5,559 bases of DNA from Minisyncoccota bacterium (lineage in GTDB: Bacteria; Patescibacteriota; Minisyncoccia; Minisyncoccales; Minisyncoccaceae), in assembly GCA_028711945.1 (NCBI GenBank), contig JAQTRG010000032.1:1-5559 (forward strand), written 5' to 3'. Position 1 is the stretch's first letter, and each line of letters opens with the position of its first letter. Of the stretch, positions 1 through 5,559 are shown in pieces. A model generated the notes under the pieces. It searched no databases, had not been told where the DNA came from, and saw only the letters and a list, made by a program, of their open reading frames with translations. The position numbers and the translations under genes were made by a program.

Positions 1-1823
1 TTAGTGTCTAGTCCAAACTCCTCTAGAATATTCTTAATAGTCTTTTCTATCGTCTTAGGAGTTATTCCATTATCTTCATTATATTTAATCTGTATACTTC
101 TTCTCCTATTAGTTTCTTCAATTGCCTTGTTGATTGATTTCGTAATATTATCAGCATACATAATAACTTTTCCATTTACATTTCTAGCAGCTCTTCCAAT
201 CGTTTGGACTAAACTTGTTTCGTTTCTCAAGAACCCCTCTTTGTCAGCATCAAGAATGGCAACCAAAGACACTTCTGGAATATCTAATCCCTCTCTTAAA
301 AGATTGACCCCAACGATTACATCAATTAAACCTTTTCGGAGTTCAGTAATGGTTTCTATTCTTTCCAAAGTTTTAATGTCACTATGAAGATATTTAACCT
401 TTATCCCTTTTTTCTCTAAATAATCTGATAAGTCTTCTGCCATTCTTTTGGTTAAAGTAGTAACTAAAGTTCTTTCCTTTTTTGAAATCTGATCTTCAAT
501 TCTTTTAATCAAATCATCTACCTGAGAATATCCTTGCTTTGCTGTTATCGGCCTAATAATTACCTCTGGATCAACTAATCCTGTTGGCCTGACTATTTGC
601 TCAACTATTTGTTCGCTCTCTTTTAATTCTTTCTCTCCTGGAGTAGCTGAAACATATATTGCTCTTTTAGATAAATTTTCGAATTCAGAAAATTGCAGTG
701 GCCTATTATCATATGCACTAGGGAGCCTAAAGCCGTAATCAATCAAAGATTTTTTTCTTGACTTATCTCCATTATACATTCCATACACTTGAGGAATGGT
801 AACATGCGATTCATCAATGACAACAAGAAAATCATCAGCAGCAGTCTTAAAATAATCCATTAATGTAAATGGTGCCTCTCCCACTTTCCTCTGATCAAAA
901 TGCCTTGAATAGTTTTCTATTCCCTGGCAATATCCAATATTCTCTATCATTTCTAAATCATAATTGGTTCTTCTTTTTAATCTTTCATGCTCAAGCAGCT
1001 TTCCTTCTTTTTCTAAAAATTGCAATCTCTCTTCTAATTCTTTTCTGATTTCCTTGATAGCATTAATTCTTGTTTCCTCATTTAGAACATAATGCTTGGC
1101 TGGAAATAAATTTATCTCTTCTACTTCATCTAAGATCTTCCTTCTAATTGGATCAATCTTTTCAATAGAATCAATATTTTCTGAAATATTAAAACGATAA
1201 ATAGCCTTTTCATTAACTGGCATCACTTCAAAAACCTGACCTCTTAATCTGAATGTTCCTAATTTTAAATCTTCGTTAGTTCTTTCAAATTGCATTCCTA
1301 TTAATCTCCTCGAAAGCTCTTTCCTATTAATCTTGTCTCCCTTTCTTAAGGTAAAAAGCACTTTCTTGTATTCGTCGGGAGAACCTAATCCATATATGCA
1401 AGAAACTGATGCAACAATTATCACATCTTTTCTTGTAAGTATGGCTTGGGTGCAAGCATGTCTTAATCTGTTAATCTCCTCATTAATTTGTGCTTCTTTT
1501 TCGATATATGTATCAGTAGGAGCTAAATATGTTTCTGGCTGATAATAATCATAATAACTAACAAAATATTCAACTGCATTATCAGGAAAAAACTCTCTAA
1601 ACTCATTGCATAATTGAGCAGCTAAAGTTTTGTTATGTGAAATCACCAGTGTTGGTTTTCCCACTTTTTCGATGACATTAGCTATAGTAAAAGTCTTTCC
1701 TGAGCCAGTGACTCCTAATAAAGTTTGCTTTCCCATCCCCTTATTAAGACCCGAAACAAGCTTTTTAATGGCTTGAGGCTGGTCTCCTGCTGGTTTCATT
1801 TTTGTTTTAAGCTGAAAATTCAT
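1..1823 (-). CDS. uvrB: UvrABC excinuclease subunit B (3' end cut by window edge)
   Basis: UvrB receives damaged DNA from UvrA, opens the helix with its beta-hairpin and recruits UvrC for incision in cytoplasmic nucleotide excision repair. I translated this frame by hand from the ATG at 1823-1821: 607 uninterrupted codons reach the left edge without a stop. Visible motifs are [10 protein letters not shown] at residues 10-19, Walker A GVTGSGKT at 37-44, the beta-hairpin start YYDYYQPE at 90-97, the helicase box DESH at 337-340, [13 protein letters not shown] at 505-517, and motif [11 protein letters not shown] at 540-548. Family members are usually about 660-670 residues, so some 50-60 residues, including the C-terminal UVR motif that contacts UvrC, should lie off the edge. 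The start fits the family, whose N-terminus lies a few residues before the KPAGDQPQ box; Met9 would cut into it. No SD precedes the ATG. A strong promoter lies just upstream, so the gene probably starts its own transcript. Identification is near certain. Confidence 0.98.
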   Translation of the reverse strand, partial: MNFQLKTKMKPAGDQPQAIKKLVSGLNKGMGKQTLLGVTGSGKTFTIANVIEKVGKPTLVISHNKTLAAQLCNEFREFFPDNAVEYFVSYYDYYQPETYLAPTDTYIEKEAQINEEINRLRHACTQAILTRKDVIIVASVSCIYGLGSPDEYKKVLFTLRKGDKINRKELSRRLIGMQFERTNEDLKLGTFRLRGQVFEVMPVNEKAIYRFNISENIDSIEKIDPIRRKILDEVEEINLFPAKHYVLNEETRINAIKEIRKELEERLQFLEKEGKLLEHERLKRRTNYDLEMIENIGYCQGIENYSRHFDQRKVGEAPFTLMDYFKTAADDFLVVIDESHVTIPQVYGMYNGDKSRKKSLIDYGFRLPSAYDNRPLQFSEFENLSKRAIYVSATPGEKELKESEQIVEQIVRPTGLVDPEVIIRPITAKQGYSQVDDLIKRIEDQISKKERTLVTTLTKRMAEDLSDYLEKKGIKVKYLHSDIKTLERIETITELRKGLIDVIVGVNLLREGLDIPEVSLVAILDADKEGFLRNETSLVQTIGRAARNVNGKVIMYADNITKSINKAIEETNRRRSIQIKYNEDNGITPKTIEKTIKNILEEFGLDT

Positions 1824-1846
1824 ATAAATTGTATTATTGAAAGTAA

Positions 1847-1875
1847 ATTATACCACTTTTAAAAACCTCTTTCAA
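1847..1875 (-). promoter_or_regulatory. Sigma-70-type promoter of uvrB with extended -10
   Basis: Read on the minus strand, TTGAAA (1875-1870) and a perfect TATAAT (1852-1847) are separated by exactly 17 bp. The -10 is preceded by TGG, giving the extended -10 form TGGTATAAT. The predicted transcription start near 1840 leaves a leader of about 17 nt before the uvrB ATG, with no purine-rich SD sequence in it. I saw no obvious LexA-type palindrome overlapping the promoter. Confidence 0.8.
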
Positions 1876-1884
1876 TACATCCCC

Positions 1885-1913
1885 TTGGCAAAAAATATAG
1901 AATAGGATAACAT
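1885..1913 (+). promoter_or_regulatory. Possible promoter of the CPVC membrane protein gene
   Basis: TTGGCA (1885-1890, 5 of 6 consensus bases) and TAACAT (1908-1913, 4 of 6) are 17 bp apart on the plus strand. The expected start, about 7 bases past the -10, coincides with the A of the ATG at 1920, which would make a leaderless mRNA. An AGGA at 1904-1907 is 12 bases from the ATG, too far for a normal SD. The element lies back to back with the uvrB promoter. The -10 match is modest, so this is tentative. Confidence 0.4.
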
Positions 1914-1919
1914 ATAAAT

Positions 1920-2441
1920 ATGTTAAAAATAAACAAAATAAAACTATTTTCTATAGCGTTAATATCATTCTTTGGAACGTTTTTTGCACAAGCAGCCTTA
2001 GCAATTTGCCCTGTTTGCACCATAGCAACAACAACTGGAGTCGGACTTGCAAGATGGCTTAAAATTGATGATTCAGTCACTGGTCTATGGATTGGAGCAT
2101 TAACCATATCAATGGTGGCCTGGACAATTGAATGGCTCAAAAAGAAAGACATTGATTTTCCTGGAATGGGAACTATTGTTTTTGTAGCTTATTACTTTTT
2201 AGCCATTTGGCCGTTAAGATCTTTTGAATTAATTGGAAATCAAAACAATCTTCTTTGGGGATTTGATAAATTAATTTTAGGAATTGCATTGGGAACTATA
2301 TTTTTCTTCCTATCAGAAGAAGCGCATAAATTGATTAAAAAGAAGAATAACGATAAATCATTTATTCCATACCAAAGAGTAGCCCTGCCGATATCAACAA
2401 TGCTGATATTAACAATACTATTCTACTTCTTAACTAGATAA
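1920..2441 (+). CDS. Small membrane protein with extracytoplasmic CPVC motif, function unknown
   Basis: The product is 173 residues. Residues 1-8 are lysine-rich and 9-28 are hydrophobic, ending in Ala-Leu-Ala, which fits either a signal peptide cleaved after residue 28 or a first membrane helix. CPVC (residues 30-33) follows immediately and would sit on the outer face. Further hydrophobic segments lie near 53-73, 83-100, 112-132 and 155-171, with lysine clusters at 74-76 and 137-146, so there are four or five helices in all. The only cysteines are the CPVC pair, as in redox-active or metal-binding CxxC sites, but no thioredoxin, DsbB or VKOR pattern is recognisable. I recall similar CPVC-plus-'GLWIGALT' proteins in Patescibacteria, none with a known function; this is memory, not a search. 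The ATG is chosen because the signal segment begins there and a possible promoter places +1 on it. It diverges from uvrB and converges on the Sua5-like gene. A lipoprotein lipobox is not evident. The gene is real; its function is unassigned. Confidence 0.85.
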   Translation: MLKINKIKLFSIALISFFGTFFAQAALAICPVCTIATTTGVGLARWLKIDDSVTGLWIGALTISMVAWTIEWLKKKDIDFPGMGTIVFVAYYFLAIWPLRSFELIGNQNNLLWGFDKLILGIALGTIFFFLSEEAHKLIKKKNNDKSFIPYQRVALPISTMLILTILFYFLTR

Positions 2442-2445
2442 ACAA

Positions 2446-2471
2446 AAAACAGAGACGCTAGTCTCTGTTTT
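2446..2471. terminator. Bidirectional intrinsic terminator between convergent genes
   Basis: The arms 2446-2456 and 2461-2471 form a perfect 11-bp stem around a 4-base GCTA loop. The lower stem is A:T, so the hairpin is flanked by T-runs in both directions: TTTT then ATATT on the plus strand, and TTTTTT then GTTT on the minus strand. It begins 4 bases after the TAA of the CPVC gene. Two bases of the TAA of the opposing Sua5-like gene (2472-2470) lie inside the stem. It can therefore serve both genes. Confidence 0.9.
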
Positions 2472-3045
2472 ATATTCTCACTAATCCTTTTCTAATTACT
2501 TTAATTCCTCCACTAATAATGGAAATTATTGTTGATGGTTCTGAATTCAAATTACCACCATCAATATAAAAATCAACATTGCTACCAAAATATTCTTGAG
2601 CTTTTTTAATATTTTGAGCTGGTTTCTTTCCTTCAATGTTAGCACTTGGGGCAATCAATGGGCCAGTTGCTTTTAATAATGACAATAATTCTTTATCTTT
2701 TGGCATTCTAAAAGCCAATGTCTTCTTGCCTCTATGTAAATACTCAAACTTCTTCTCAGGACAATTTAAGACAATGCTAATCTTGTTGGGCCACAATAAT
2801 TCAAGCATCTTCTTTTCTTTATCTACCTTAACATTAAAAAGTTTTAAATCTTTAATAGAACTAATTAAGATAATAACTGGCTTCTTAGGATTTCTTTTCC
2901 TTAATTTATAAACCCTTTCAACACTCTTCTTATTCATTGCCAAACATACTATTCCATAAATAGTATCTGTTGGGATAATACCAATAGCTCCACCTGTTAT
3001 TGACTTCTTAATAGAGTCTATTAATTTTTTATTAAATTTAATCAT
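2470..3045 (-). CDS. Sua5/YrdC/TsaC-type L-threonylcarbamoyladenylate synthase
   Basis: This enzyme makes threonylcarbamoyl-AMP from threonine, bicarbonate and ATP, the first step of the t6A37 modification of ANN-decoding tRNAs. The TsaB/TsaD/TsaE partners then transfer the group to tRNA in the cytoplasm. The 191-residue product is one YrdC domain, close to TsaC length, without the C-terminal domain of long Sua5 proteins. Family signatures in order are GIIPTDTIYG (22-31), KRNPKKP (50-56), a WPNKISIVL strand (85-93, usually WPGPLT-like), FRMPKD (112-117), APSAN (132-136), EPST (169-172), and the closing IRKG (184-187). The lysine, arginine, serine and asparagine positions expected for substrate binding are present. 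The N-terminus is compact and starts at a typical place, so the ATG at 3045 is kept although no SD precedes it. The stop overlaps the shared terminator. The most likely alternative is a related YciO-type YrdC protein; the KR-x3-KP and PSAN motifs favour the synthase. Confidence 0.93.
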   Translation of the reverse strand: MIKFNKKLIDSIKKSITGGAIGIIPTDTIYGIVCLAMNKKSVERVYKLRKRNPKKPVIILISSIKDLKLFNVKVDKEKKMLELLWPNKISIVLNCPEKKFEYLHRGKKTLAFRMPKDKELLSLLKATGPLIAPSANIEGKKPAQNIKKAQEYFGSNVDFYIDGGNLNSEPSTIISIISGGIKVIRKGLVRI

Positions 3046-3055
3046 AGATAATAGT

Positions 3056-3064
3056 ATTGTATCA
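3056..3064 (-). promoter_or_regulatory. Extended -10 promoter of the Sua5-like gene
   Basis: The minus strand reads TGATACAAT (3064-3056), a TACAAT -10 hexamer with the TGN extension. The -35 region, about 17-18 bp upstream, is only a T-run, so the extension may compensate. The predicted start near 3049 leaves a leader of about 4 nt before the ATG at 3045, and there is no SD. The spacing resembles that of the uvrB promoter. Confidence 0.55.
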
Positions 3065-3076
3065 GATTATGACAAA

Positions 3077-3103
3077 TAAAAAAACAACCTTATTTAAGGT
3101 GTT
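3077..3103 (-). terminator. Intrinsic terminator overlapping the end of the 121-residue gene
   Basis: On the minus strand the arm 3103-3096 pairs with 3091-3083 around an AAAT loop (3095-3092). The stem is 5 bp plus 3 bp with one bulged T at 3086, and a run of five T residues follows (3082-3078). The stop codon (3096-3094) sits at the loop, so the last codons form one arm. The T-tract falls where a -35 for the downstream Sua5-like gene would lie. Confidence 0.65.
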
Positions 3104-3459
3104 AATTTTTTAAACTTGCTTTTCAAGGCATCATCAATATGTATTGTGATATTTCCAGGAGATCTTCCCGATTCTTTGATGTGCATGCTCCACTCCCAGT
3201 CAGTTAGAATGTAGAGCTTTGATATTGCTATTCTCACAACCTCTCTAGAATATTCATGTAGGACAAACAATCTTTTACTAAAAACAAGTGTAAAACTTGT
3301 TCCGCTTAAAAAATCTTGTTTTTCGTTGTTGATAATTACCGACAAGAGGAATCTCTTGTCCAATTCTGAGAACAATACATTATAATCAACTCCATCGAAT
3401 CCTTTGAAGTCGAAATTCAAAAACCTTGGATCGGTTGATTCTATTCTAAGCTTAGTCAT
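3094..3459 (-). CDS. Unrecognised soluble protein of 121 residues
   Basis: I do not recognise a family. The frame is open up to an ATG at 3507, but the ATG at 3459 is preceded at 7 bases by AGGAG, the clearest SD in the window. The 16 residues between the two ATGs look like translated leader and would overlap the proposed promoter. From 3459 the product is 121 residues, with no signal or membrane segment and no cysteine. It reads as mixed alpha/beta: strand-like stretches near 36-44, 54-60 and 102-108, a likely helix at about 69-85 containing EYSREVVRIAISKLY, a WEWSMH patch at 88-93, and a basic KSKFKKL tail. G+C is about 35% by hand count, perhaps slightly above the membrane gene next to it. 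It lies 51 bp downstream of the CruF-like gene on the same strand with no terminator between, and has its own terminator. The SD, spacing and composition support a real gene; the function is unknown. Confidence 0.78.
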   Translation of the reverse strand: MTKLRIESTDPRFLNFDFKGFDGVDYNVLFSELDKRFLLSVIINNEKQDFLSGTSFTLVFSKRLFVLHEYSREVVRIAISKLYILTDWEWSMHIKESGRSPGNITIHIDDALKSKFKKLTP

Positions 3460-3463
3460 TTTC

Positions 3464-3470
3464 AAGCTCC
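3464..3470 (-). promoter_or_regulatory. Shine-Dalgarno site that decides the 3459 start
   Basis: The minus strand reads TAGGAGC just ahead of the ATG at 3459, with AGGAG separated from the ATG by 7 bases (CTTGAAA). No comparable site precedes the upstream in-frame ATG at 3507. None of the other four visible starts in the window (1823, 1920, 3045, 4557) has a site this good. Confidence 0.75.
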
Positions 3471-3478
3471 TAGTTAAT

Positions 3479-3507
3479 AATATAAAATAAAACCGATAAA
3501 AAAGCAA
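3479..3507 (-). promoter_or_regulatory. Possible promoter of the 121-residue protein gene
   Basis: On the minus strand TTGCTT (3507-3502) and TATATT (3484-3479, 5 of 6 consensus bases) are 17 bp apart. The expected start near 3472 gives a leader of about 13 nt containing the AGGAG site. The -35 match is weak (3 of 6) and the region is AT-rich, so chance is possible. Readthrough from the CruF-like gene is an alternative source of transcript. Confidence 0.4.
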
Positions 3508-3510
3508 GGG

Positions 3511-4557
3511 CTATCTCAAAGAATCTTCAATAATCCTCTGTATTCCTTCTTCCCTCTTTTTAATCATCTTCTTGGTTTTATGGAAAAGATAAACTACTTT
3601 AGGGTTAGCAAGATAAGGAAGAAAATGCATTAAACAATGTATTAGAAACATATTTAACCCTATAACAATAAGAACTGGAAGCTCTTTATATATTCCAGAT
3701 ACAAAAATAGAAACCAAGAAAAAAACATGGAATATTGATAATACCAAAAAAGACAATAAATCAAATTGATATAAATAATCTCGACGTTTATCAGCAACTG
3801 CCCTTATAACGATATTAATCATTGTGGTTACTAAAATCACTAAGACTATCACTTTCCATAATTGAACTTGAGAATTATAAAGAATCATAAAATCTGGAAC
3901 ATAATTAAATTTTAACAATGTAGTCCAATTATTTATCTGATAAGGCAAAATAGTTATTAAACTAAAAATCGTTAATTCTAAAACAAGAAAAACGTATGAA
4001 ATAAAGGGGCTCAACAACATTAAAGTTCTTGTCCAAGCTCTCTGCCAATTAAGTGTCCTAATAAACCTCATTAAGAATGAAAAAGTAAAGACTACGAATA
4101 TCCATCCAACTAAATTTTCAAAAGGGACACCATACCATTCTTGACTCAAAGGTATTGACCATTTCCAAAATCCAAGCCTAATTGCTACTGCATCCATTGA
4201 TAAATCAAGGAATAAAGCAGTTAAAGCATCCATAAATGGACGAATCTTCCAGGGCATATTGTATTGATCACTCAAAAGCATGGCACAATAAACTATAACA
4301 GCCCATCCCAATCCTATAGCTAAAGGAACATTAAATATCTGTATTAAAAAATTAGAACTATAAGAATAAGTATGAGCAAGATAAGTATTGCCTATTTCCA
4401 AAATCATTCCAAAAACAGCACAACTTAATATCTCAAAAACACGAATTTTATCCTTTTGAAATATTTCTCTTAAAAGAATGAATATAAAAGAAACTAATGC
4501 CAATAACTCAAATGCAAGAAAAAGATTAGGGTTAGGAATAATAATAGAAAATTGCAT
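3511..4557 (-). CDS. Polytopic membrane protein resembling the CruF/DUF422 carotenoid-biosynthesis family
   Basis: The 348-residue product has about nine hydrophobic segments, near 11-29, 41-57, 70-95, 108-128, 146-165, 176-202, 232-252, 263-287 and 290-314, ending in a lysine-rich tail with KTKKMIKKREE. Residues 40-152 follow the pattern I remember for CruF-type carotenoid hydratases (Pfam Carot_biosynth, DUF422): a glutamate in the second helix (E54), an aromatic Y-x-YSY stretch (64-66), VPLAIGLGW (77-85), two aspartates spaced LDLSMD (117-122) followed by VAIRLG, WKW (131-133), and YGVP-EN-GW (142-152). Known members hydrate C=C bonds of acyclic carotenoids in the membrane and are about 250-300 residues. 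This one is longer, with roughly three extra C-terminal helices. Its ATG lies 5 bases after the kinase stop, so the two are probably cotranscribed and may be translationally coupled; no strong SD is seen. No other carotenoid enzyme is in view, so a carotenoid substrate is not established. The membrane protein call is secure; the family call is moderate. Confidence 0.6.
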   Translation of the reverse strand: MQFSIIIPNPNLFLAFELLALVSFIFILLREIFQKDKIRVFEILSCAVFGMILEIGNTYLAHTYSYSSNFLIQIFNVPLAIGLGWAVIVYCAMLLSDQYNMPWKIRPFMDALTALFLDLSMDAVAIRLGFWKWSIPLSQEWYGVPFENLVGWIFVVFTFSFLMRFIRTLNWQRAWTRTLMLLSPFISYVFLVLELTIFSLITILPYQINNWTTLLKFNYVPDFMILYNSQVQLWKVIVLVILVTTMINIVIRAVADKRRDYLYQFDLLSFLVLSIFHVFFLVSIFVSGIYKELPVLIVIGLNMFLIHCLMHFLPYLANPKVVYLFHKTKKMIKKREEGIQRIIEDSLR

Positions 4558-4562
4558 AATTA

Positions 4563-5559
4563 TTACTTTTCAGAAATTAAAGGAATCTCTATCGTAACCT
4601 GAGTGCCAACTCCTTCCATTGAATCAACTGAAATAGTGCCGTTCATAAGCTCTATTATCTGCTTGGTTATCCAAAGACCCAATCCGGTTCCAGTAATGGA
4701 TTCTGTTTTTTGAGTCTTAACCCTATAAAACTTTTGAAATAATTTCTCTCTATCTTTAGCCGACATTCCAATTCCAGTATCTTTAATCATTACAACTAAA
4801 TTCTTTTCTCTATTATTTTTAACTTTAATTTCAACACTTCCAGAAGGAGTATACTTAATAGAGTTTCCAATAATATTAATCAAAACTTGCTTAAATCGAT
4901 CCTTATCAATATTAACCATTGACTTGGCATCAGGCTCTAAAATAGCAGATAGTTCTAATCCTTTTTGATTTGACTGAACTTTCATTTCCTTAACCGTTTC
5001 TTCTATCAATGGCCAAACATCCATTTCCTTTGTTTCTATCTTCAAACGGCCCTGTTCAATACGAGAGACATTAAGCATATCTTCGATTAAAGAAGCCAAA
5101 CGATCTGCTGAAGAATTAACTATGTTTAAATTTTCTTTCGCATCATTGCTTAGACCAGAAGAAGTATCTTCTAATACCATTTCAACATATCCTTTAATTA
5201 CAGTGATTGGCGTCCTTAATTCATGAGAAGCCATAGAAATAAACTCATCTTTCATTGCATCAACTTCTTTAATTTTGTTATACAATATCGAATACTCAAA
5301 CAAGCGAGAATTAGCAAATAAAAGCAAAATGATAAAAAGGACTGTAACTATTAAAATCCAATAAGAACGAATTAACACAATTGATAAAATAGTATCAATG
5401 ATATTGGCTGACATATACATTGAAAGCAAAGCTTTTTTATTCCCTCCCAAATCTTTAAGCGGATAAACCACCATCCAATAATGATTAAACTTTCCTTGTT
5501 CTAGTGTTGGAACAGATACTTTCTGTGCACTTGGCCAATTCTTGTTCCACGCAACAAGG
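4563..5559 (-). CDS. Membrane sensor histidine kinase (5' end cut by window edge)
   Basis: The frame stays open to the right edge, 28 codons beyond the ATG at 5474, so that ATG is very likely internal. The visible 331 residues begin with the end of an extracytoplasmic sensor domain (about 1-55). A membrane helix follows at about 57-82, with core WILIVTVLFIILLLF (67-81). Next comes a short linker, and then a HisKA domain with SHELRTP and phospho-acceptor His at 5225-5223 (visible residue 112). The HATPase_c domain shows the N box NIIGNSIKYTP (228-238), G1 box DTGIGM (260-265), F box FQKFYR (274-279) and G2 box GTGLGL (290-295). All catalytic landmarks are intact, so it should autophosphorylate. 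There is no receiver domain at the C-terminus and no response regulator in view. The gene ends 5 bases before the CruF-like gene. The sensor fold cannot be named from the fragment, though a Cache-like domain next to the membrane would fit. The kinase call is very secure; the signal is unknown. Confidence 0.95.
   Translation of the reverse strand, partial: LVAWNKNWPSAQKVSVPTLEQGKFNHYWMVVYPLKDLGGNKKALLSMYMSANIIDTILSIVLIRSYWILIVTVLFIILLLFANSRLFEYSILYNKIKEVDAMKDEFISMASHELRTPITVIKGYVEMVLEDTSSGLSNDAKENLNIVNSSADRLASLIEDMLNVSRIEQGRLKIETKEMDVWPLIEETVKEMKVQSNQKGLELSAILEPDAKSMVNIDKDRFKQVLINIIGNSIKYTPSGSVEIKVKNNREKNLVVMIKDTGIGMSAKDREKLFQKFYRVKTQKTESITGTGLGLWITKQIIELMNGTISVDSMEGVGTQVTIEIPLISEK

Noticed and set aside
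4..387. Open frame of 127 codons on the plus strand
   Set aside because: It lies wholly antisense to uvrB, whose helicase motifs are intact across the interval, and the peptide resembles no protein.
1333..1542. Open frame of 69 codons on the plus strand
   Set aside because: It is antisense to the well-conserved N-terminal third of uvrB and has no supporting SD.
1859..2152. Open frame of 97 codons on the minus strand
   Set aside because: It is antisense to the CPVC gene and runs through the divergent promoter region; the plus-strand frame has a signal segment and a coherent membrane topology.
2636..2911. Open frame of 91 codons on the plus strand
   Set aside because: It is antisense to the Sua5-like gene, whose motifs cover this interval.
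3460..3507. Longer N-terminus for the 121-residue protein, starting at the ATG at 3507
   Set aside because: The extra 16 residues would overlap the proposed promoter and the SD site, and no SD precedes that ATG.
3511..3550. Terminator after the CruF-like gene
   Set aside because: The T-run near 3500-3506 (minus strand) has no GC-containing stem before it, so readthrough into the 121-residue gene remains possible.
5472..5474. ATG at 5474 as the start of the histidine kinase
   Set aside because: The frame stays open to the window edge, and starting here would remove most of the extracytoplasmic sensor region.
1..5559. Recoded UGA (Gly), as in Gracilibacteria/Absconditabacteria
   Set aside because: No in-frame TGA is needed in any gene: conserved glycines are GGN and all products reach plausible lengths with standard stops. 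TGA is also not used as a stop among the five visible, so the window cannot fully exclude recoding.
1..5559. CRISPR array, tRNA or rRNA gene, insertion sequence or attachment site
   Set aside because: I saw no regularly spaced repeats, cloverleaf-like segment, terminal inverted repeats or transposase-like frame, and almost all of the sequence is accounted for by genes.

Overview
The window is AT-rich (roughly 30-35% G+C by eye) and tightly packed. It carries two partial and four complete protein genes and no recognisable RNA gene, mobile element or CRISPR array. The base composition, very short intergenic gaps, a CPVC membrane protein of a kind I associate with Patescibacteria (candidate phyla radiation), and several genes without a Shine-Dalgarno (SD) sequence suggest a small-genome uncultured bacterium, perhaps Parcubacteria-like. 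That placement is inference. The five visible stops are four TAA and one TAG. The standard code reads every gene cleanly.

Layout, left to right. Positions 1-1823 (minus) hold nearly all of uvrB, the damage-loading helicase-like subunit of nucleotide excision repair; its C-terminus is off the left edge. A 96-bp divergent intergenic region (1824-1919) carries a strong extended -10 promoter for uvrB and a plausible back-to-back promoter for a plus-strand gene. That gene (1920-2441) encodes a small membrane protein with a CPVC motif just behind its signal segment. It converges on a minus-strand Sua5/YrdC/TsaC-type threonylcarbamoyl-AMP synthase gene (2470-3045), which serves tRNA t6A modification. 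A single perfect hairpin between them can end transcription in both directions. Next on the minus strand is an unrecognised 121-residue protein (3094-3459), which has the only good SD in the window, a possible promoter and its own terminator. A probable two-gene operon follows: a sensor histidine kinase (4563 to beyond the right edge) transcribed into a nine-helix membrane protein (3511-4557) that resembles the CruF/DUF422 carotenoid-biosynthesis family.

How the genes fit together. uvrB and the Sua5-like gene are housekeeping genes with their own promoters. The kinase and the CruF-like gene are 5 bp apart and are probably made together, so a signalling role or a shared membrane-stress role is possible. 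No response regulator or other carotenoid enzyme is in view. The 121-residue gene lies 51 bp downstream of the CruF-like gene with no terminator between them, so it may also receive transcription from that operon. No complete novel system is demonstrated. The best leads are the kinase/CruF-like pair, the CPVC protein, the 121-residue protein, and the contrast between SD-less short-leader genes and the one SD-led gene.
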